From Oscillospiraceae bacterium (lineage in GTDB: Bacteria; Bacillota; Clostridia; Oscillospirales; Ruminococcaceae), in assembly GCA_018110855.1 (NCBI GenBank), contig JAGBFZ010000340.1, positions 1 to 9,141 of the forward strand: 9,141 nt of DNA, written 5' to 3'. This document shows, piece after piece, positions 5,646 to 9,141 of this stretch. A program made the position numbers and the translations under genes. The notes beneath the pieces were generated by a model. It was given only the letters and a program-made list of their open reading frames with translations, was not told the DNA's origin and did not search any database. The stretch's first letter is position 1; every line of letters starts with the position of its first letter.

Positions 5646-8600
5646 ATGCCGCTTCGCAGTGATATTAAAAAGGTTCTTGTTATCGGCTCGGGTCCCATTA
5701 TTATCGGACAGGCTGCCGAATTTGACTATGCGGGTACTCAGGCATGCCGCGCGCTCAAGCAGGAGGGTCTTGAGGTCGTTCTAATTAACTCAAACCCCGC
5801 TACTATCATGACTGATAAGGCTATGGCGGACAAGGTTTATATCGAGCCGCTTACTCTTGATGTTGTCAAGAAAATTATTAAGATAGAGAAACCCGACAGT
5901 ATTCTGTCCACCCTCGGCGGTCAGACAGGTCTTACCCTTTCAATGCAGCTTGCCGAGTGCGGTTTCCTTGAGGAGAATAATGTGAAGCTCCTCGGCGCAA
6001 ATCCCGAGACTATTCACAAGGCAGAGGACAGACAGGCTTTCAAGGACACCATGGAGAAAATAGGCGAGCCTGTTATTCCATCAAAGGTAGTAGAGACTGT
6101 TCCCGATGCTGTGGAATTTGCTAAAGTAATTGATTATCCCGTTATTGTCCGTCCTGCCTTTACGCTTGGCGGCACAGGCGGCGGTATCGCTTACAACGAG
6201 GAGGAGCTTATTGACATCGCCACAAACGGTCTGAGACTTTCTCCCATCACTCAGATACTTGTTGAGAAATGCATTAGCGGCTGGAAGGAAATTGAGTTTG
6301 AGGTTATCCGTGACAGCAAGGGAAATGTTATCACCGTCTGCTCAATGGAGAATTTTGACCCTGTGGGCGTTCATACGGGTGATTCAATTGTTATCGCTCC
6401 TGCTGTTACCCTTACGGACAAGGAATATCAGATGCTCAGAACTGCCGCTCTGAACATTATCTCCGAGCTTAAAGTCGAGGGCGGCTGCAACTGTCAGTTT
6501 GCTCTGCACCCCACTTCATTTGAATATGCGGTAATCGAGGTAAATCCAAGAGTTTCCCGTTCATCTGCACTTGCTTCAAAGGCTACGGGTTATCCTATTG
6601 CAAAGACAGCCGCAAAAATTGCCATAGGTTACACTCTTGACGAGATTATAAATCAGGTTACGGGTAAAACCTATGCTTGTTTTGAACCTGCACTTGACTA
6701 CGTTGTTGTTAAATTTCCCAAGTGGGCATTTGACAAGTTTGTGTATGCAAAGAGAACGCTCGGCACTCAGATGAAAGCGACGGGCGAAGTCATGGCAATC
6801 GGTACAAGCTTTGAGCAGGCTATTATGAAAGCGGTACGTTCGATTGAACTCGGACTTGATACAATGAATCTCAAAAAACTTGAAAAATATTCAACAGATG
6901 AAATACGTGAAAGACTTCACATTGTTGATGACGAACGTTCATTCACAGTCTTTGAGGCTCTCAAACGTGGCATCACTCCCGAAGAAATCCACGAAATAAC
7001 AATGATTGATAACTGGTTTTTATATAAGTTACTCAATCTTGTTGAGCTTGAAAAATGGCTTGCCGACGGTGAACTGACGGAAGATAAGTACAATACCGCT
7101 AAACAGTACGGTTATCTTGACAGCACGATTGAAAGAATTTCGGGACAGAAATGCCCGATGCATAAGAGTGCGGTTTATAAAATGGTCGATACGTGTGCAG
7201 GTGAGTTCAAGGCTGAAACTCCTTATTTCTATTCGACTTTCGACGACGAGAACGAAGCGGAAGAATTTATCGAACGTCAGAACTCAGGCAAGAAGAAAGT
7301 TATAGTATTCGGTTCAGGTCCTATAAGAATCGGTCAGGGTATTGAATTTGACTACTGTTCCGTGCATTGTGTGTGGACACTTAAAGAACTCGGTTACGAG
7401 GCTGTAATATGCAACAACAACCCCGAAACCGTTTCAACGGATTTCGACACGGGTGACAGACTTTATTTCGACCCTCTCACAAAGGAAGATGTTGAGTCAA
7501 TTATAGAGACAGAAAAGCCTTATGGTGTTGTTGTACAGTTCGGCGGACAGACTGCAATAAAACTTACACGTCACTTATCTGATATGGGCGTTAAGATTCT
7601 CGGCACGTCCGCAGATATGATTGATGCGGCAGAGGACAGGGAACGTTTTGACGAAATACTTGAAAAATGCGGTATACCACGTCCGAAGGGTCACACCGTC
7701 ATGACAACGGAAGAAGCTATAGTTGCTGCCGAAGATTTGGGATACCCTGTACTTCTCAGACCGTCGTATGTTCTCGGCGGACAGAACATGATTATTGCCC
7801 ATTCAAAAGAAGATGTTATCGAATACATGGGAATTATCACAAGTCATATGATTGAAAACCCCGTGCTTATTGATAAGTATATGATGGGTACGGAAGTTGA
7901 AGTTGACGCTATATGTGACGGTGAAGATTCCCTTGTCCCCGGTATCATGGAACATATTGAACGTGCGGGCGTACATTCGGGTGACTCTATTTCAATATAT
8001 CCTGCACAGCATCTTTCGGACAGAATCAAGAGAATCATAGTTGAGTACACAAGAAAACTCGCAAAGGAACTCAATGTTATCGGACTTGTAAATATACAGT
8101 ATGTTGTGTATAATCATGAAGTATATGTTATTGAGGTTAACCCACGTTCGTCAAGAACAGTGCCGTATATAAGCAAAGTTACAGGTATACCAATGGTTGA
8201 CATTGCGACTAAAATAATGTTCGGTGCTAAACTCAAAGATATGGGATACCAGAGCGGACTCTATCCCGCGGGCGATTATGTAGCCGTAAAAGTTCCCGTA
8301 TTCAGTTTTGAAAAACTGACGGACGTTGACACAATGCTTGGTCCTGAAATGAAGTCAACGGGTGAATGTCTCGGAATAGGCAGAAATCTTGAAGATGCAC
8401 TGTTAAAGGGTCTTATTGCGGCAGGCTTTGACCTGAAACGTGAGGGCGGTGTGCTTATTTCCGTGCGTGATACGGACAAACAGGAAATTTTACCGATTGC
8501 CGACAAGTTTGAACGTATGGGCTTTGAACTCTATGCAACTTCAGGCACGCAGAGTGTTCTTACAAGAAATATGATAGCCTCTAACCTTGTACGCAAGATT

Positions 8601-8837
8601 TCTGACGGTGAACCGAATGTTGTTACACTTCTTGAAAGCGGTAAAATCAACTATGTGATATCGACTTCCGCAAAGGGCAGACTGCCTGAACGTGACAGCG
8701 TTAAGATGCGACGTAAATCAATAGAGCGTTCAATATGCAGTCTCACGGCGATTGATACGGCAAAATCACTTGTAAAGGTTCTTGAATCGGGACGCACAAT
8801 AAATGACGTTGAACTTGTTGACATAACGAAAATATAA
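5646..8837 (+). CDS. carB: Carbamoyl phosphate synthase large subunit
   Basis: The 1063-residue protein makes carbamoyl phosphate from bicarbonate, ammonia and two ATP. It has the usual duplicated plan. The carboxyphosphate half (about 1-400) carries GSGPIIIGQAAEFDYAGTQ (14-32), RPAFTLGGTGGG (169-180) and EVNPRVSRSSALASK (298-312). An oligomerisation region follows (about 400-550). The carbamoyl phosphate half has GSGPIRIGQGIEFDY (556-570), RPSYVLGGQNM (705-715) and EVNPRSSRTVPY (830-841). The C-terminal MGS-like allosteric domain (about 935-1063) would bind UMP or similar effectors. AAAGGAGG (5629-5636) precedes the ATG by 9 nt, and carA stops one base before it. The length is normal and no key motif is lost. 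Codon usage changes sharply around residues 333-387, although the protein stays intact. The gene ends in a double TAA, followed by a terminator. Confidence 0.96.
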   Translation: MPLRSDIKKVLVIGSGPIIIGQAAEFDYAGTQACRALKQEGLEVVLINSNPATIMTDKAMADKVYIEPLTLDVVKKIIKIEKPDSILSTLGGQTGLTLSMQLAECGFLEENNVKLLGANPETIHKAEDRQAFKDTMEKIGEPVIPSKVVETVPDAVEFAKVIDYPVIVRPAFTLGGTGGGIAYNEEELIDIATNGLRLSPITQILVEKCISGWKEIEFEVIRDSKGNVITVCSMENFDPVGVHTGDSIVIAPAVTLTDKEYQMLRTAALNIISELKVEGGCNCQFALHPTSFEYAVIEVNPRVSRSSALASKATGYPIAKTAAKIAIGYTLDEIINQVTGKTYACFEPALDYVVVKFPKWAFDKFVYAKRTLGTQMKATGEVMAIGTSFEQAIMKAVRSIELGLDTMNLKKLEKYSTDEIRERLHIVDDERSFTVFEALKRGITPEEIHEITMIDNWFLYKLLNLVELEKWLADGELTEDKYNTAKQYGYLDSTIERISGQKCPMHKSAVYKMVDTCAGEFKAETPYFYSTFDDENEAEEFIERQNSGKKKVIVFGSGPIRIGQGIEFDYCSVHCVWTLKELGYEAVICNNNPETVSTDFDTGDRLYFDPLTKEDVESIIETEKPYGVVVQFGGQTAIKLTRHLSDMGVKILGTSADMIDAAEDRERFDEILEKCGIPRPKGHTVMTTEEAIVAAEDLGYPVLLRPSYVLGGQNMIIAHSKEDVIEYMGIITSHMIENPVLIDKYMMGTEVEVDAICDGEDSLVPGIMEHIERAGVHSGDSISIYPAQHLSDRIKRIIVEYTRKLAKELNVIGLVNIQYVVYNHEVYVIEVNPRSSRTVPYISKVTGIPMVDIATKIMFGAKLKDMGYQSGLYPAGDYVAVKVPVFSFEKLTDVDTMLGPEMKSTGECLGIGRNLEDALLKGLIAAGFDLKREGGVLISVRDTDKQEILPIADKFERMGFELYATSGTQSVLTRNMIASNLVRKISDGEPNVVTLLESGKINYVISTSAKGRLPERDSVKMRRKSIERSICSLTAIDTAKSLVKVLESGRTINDVELVDITKI
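6640..6806. other. carB: Codon-usage breakpoint zone within carB
   Basis: By hand count, glutamate codons are about 23 GAG to 6 GAA from the carB start to residue 347, then about 13 GAG to 51 GAA from residue 381 to the end. Threonine ACT/ACC falls from about 16 of 25 to 11 of 46. The change happens inside the conserved region around LDYVVVKFPKWAFDKF and LGTQMKATGEVMAIG. This marks either a recombination junction or a join between two related strains in the assembly. Confidence 0.6.
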
Positions 8838-8844
8838 TAAATCA

Positions 8845-8876
8845 ACTGCCGGATATTTTTGTCCGGCAGTATTTTT
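8845..8876 (+). terminator. Intrinsic terminator of the pyr operon
   Basis: ACTGCCGGA (8845-8853) and TCCGGCAGT (8862-8870) form a perfect 9-bp GC-rich stem with an 8-nt loop. TATTTTT (8870-8876) follows directly. It lies 7 nt after the carB stop codon and ends the operon before the next promoter. Confidence 0.93.
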
Positions 8877-8918
8877 GTAATAAAAAATTGTAGAATGTAC
8901 ACAAAAAATCGCTTTTTT

Positions 8919-8940
8919 CTGATTTTACACTGATTTTACA
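8919..8940 (+). repeat. Exact 11-bp tandem repeat upstream of a -35 box (possible Pho box)
   Basis: CTGATTTTACA occurs twice head to tail (8919-8929 and 8930-8940), one base before the -35 hexamer at 8942. Each copy ends in TTTACA, which fits the TT(A/C/T)A(C/T)A half-site of Bacillus PhoP. The 11-bp period matches the known spacing of such half-sites on one DNA face. This suggests a response-regulator operator. PhoP/PhoB is the best guess but is unproven. Confidence 0.5.
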
Positions 8941-8941
8941 A

Positions 8942-8970
8942 TTGACTGAAACAGGATATGATAGTATAAT
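8942..8970 (+). promoter_or_regulatory. Sigma-A promoter of the downstream lipoprotein gene
   Basis: TTGACT (8942-8947) and TATAAT (8965-8970) are spaced by 17 nt, the same hexamers and spacing as the pyr promoter. Transcription would start near 8977 and leave a 5' leader of about 46 nt. The tandem repeat just upstream is placed where an activator touching RNA polymerase would bind. Confidence 0.82.
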
Positions 8971-9022
8971 AGAAATATTCAGGGATTTACGGGGAATAAA
9001 AAATTATCATCGGAGGAAAAAT

Positions 9023-9141
9023 ATGAGAAAATTTTTAAGATTTATAACGGCTCTGACAGTATGTGCGACAGTTTCGGCTTTTGCCGGCTGTGAGGGAAAG
9101 ACGGAAGAAGATACTTCGGGTAAAATTATTGTGGCTACAAC
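9023..9141 (+). CDS. Secreted lipoprotein, probably ABC substrate-binding protein (3' truncated)
   Basis: Only the first 39 codons are in the window. The N-terminus MRKFLRF is basic, a hydrophobic stretch follows (about 8-21), and FAGC (20-23) is a plausible lipobox with C23 as the lipidated residue. Phenylalanine at -3 is less common than leucine. An acidic, hydrophilic linker (EGKTEEDTSG) leads into KIIVAT, the kind of first beta strand seen at the start of mature solute-binding proteins. GGAGG (9012-9016) is 6 nt before the ATG. The ligand cannot be named from this fragment. A phosphate-binding PstS is possible if the upstream repeat is a real Pho box, while a sugar or other binding protein fits equally well. 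It lies in a separate transcription unit after the pyr terminator. Confidence 0.72.
   Translation, partial: MRKFLRFITALTVCATVSAFAGCEGKTEEDTSGKIIVAT

Noticed and set aside
5680..7460. Similarity between the two halves of carB as a recent tandem duplication
   Set aside because: The GSGPI-IGQ and NPE/NPA motifs recur because all CarB proteins carry an ancient internal duplication; this is normal.
8838..9022. Small RNA or riboswitch in the gap after carB
   Set aside because: The gap is accounted for by the terminator, tandem repeat, promoter and a short leader. No known riboswitch core was recognised.

Overview
The window looks like a chromosomal housekeeping segment from a Gram-positive, low-to-mid GC Clostridia-type bacterium, most likely a Ruminococcus or related Oscillospiraceae. 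The basis is the strong AGGAGG-type ribosome binding sites, TTGACT/TATAAT promoters, a PyrR RNA-binding attenuator (a Firmicutes trait), a PF06541-type membrane protein, and protein sequences that read like Ruminococcus/Clostridium homologues. The genus is inferred. All genes are on the plus strand. No tRNA, rRNA, CRISPR array, insertion sequence or phage gene was seen.

Region 1 (1-1492) holds the 3' part of an HD-domain metal-dependent phosphohydrolase gene, cut by the window edge. After a short gap comes a five-helix membrane protein of the PF06541 'putative ABC transporter permease' family with a long charged C-terminal tail.

Region 2 (1493-8876) is a pyrimidine operon: extended -10 promoter, PyrR-controlled transcription attenuator, pyrR, a continuous pyrC-pyrF reading frame, carA, carB and an intrinsic terminator. 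CarA and CarB together make carbamoyl phosphate. PyrC makes dihydroorotate, PyrF makes UMP, and PyrR shuts the operon down when UMP is abundant. pyrB, pyrD/pyrK, pyrE and a uracil permease gene are absent here and must lie elsewhere if the pathway is complete. A single attenuator controls the whole set.

Region 3 (8877-9141) is a new transcription unit. It has a consensus promoter preceded by an exact 11-bp tandem repeat that resembles PhoP half-sites, then the start of a lipoprotein gene, probably a substrate-binding protein.

The two strongest anomalies are both inside pyr genes. First, carB changes codon usage abruptly near residues 333-387: glutamate codons flip from mostly GAG to mostly GAA and threonine codons from ACY to ACR. 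This suggests a recombinant gene or a chimeric assembly. Second, pyrC runs in frame into pyrF with no stop codon, although pyrF keeps its own Shine-Dalgarno and ATG and both other frames stop just before it. That points to either a young gene fusion or an indel. I found no convincing new defence or mobile system.
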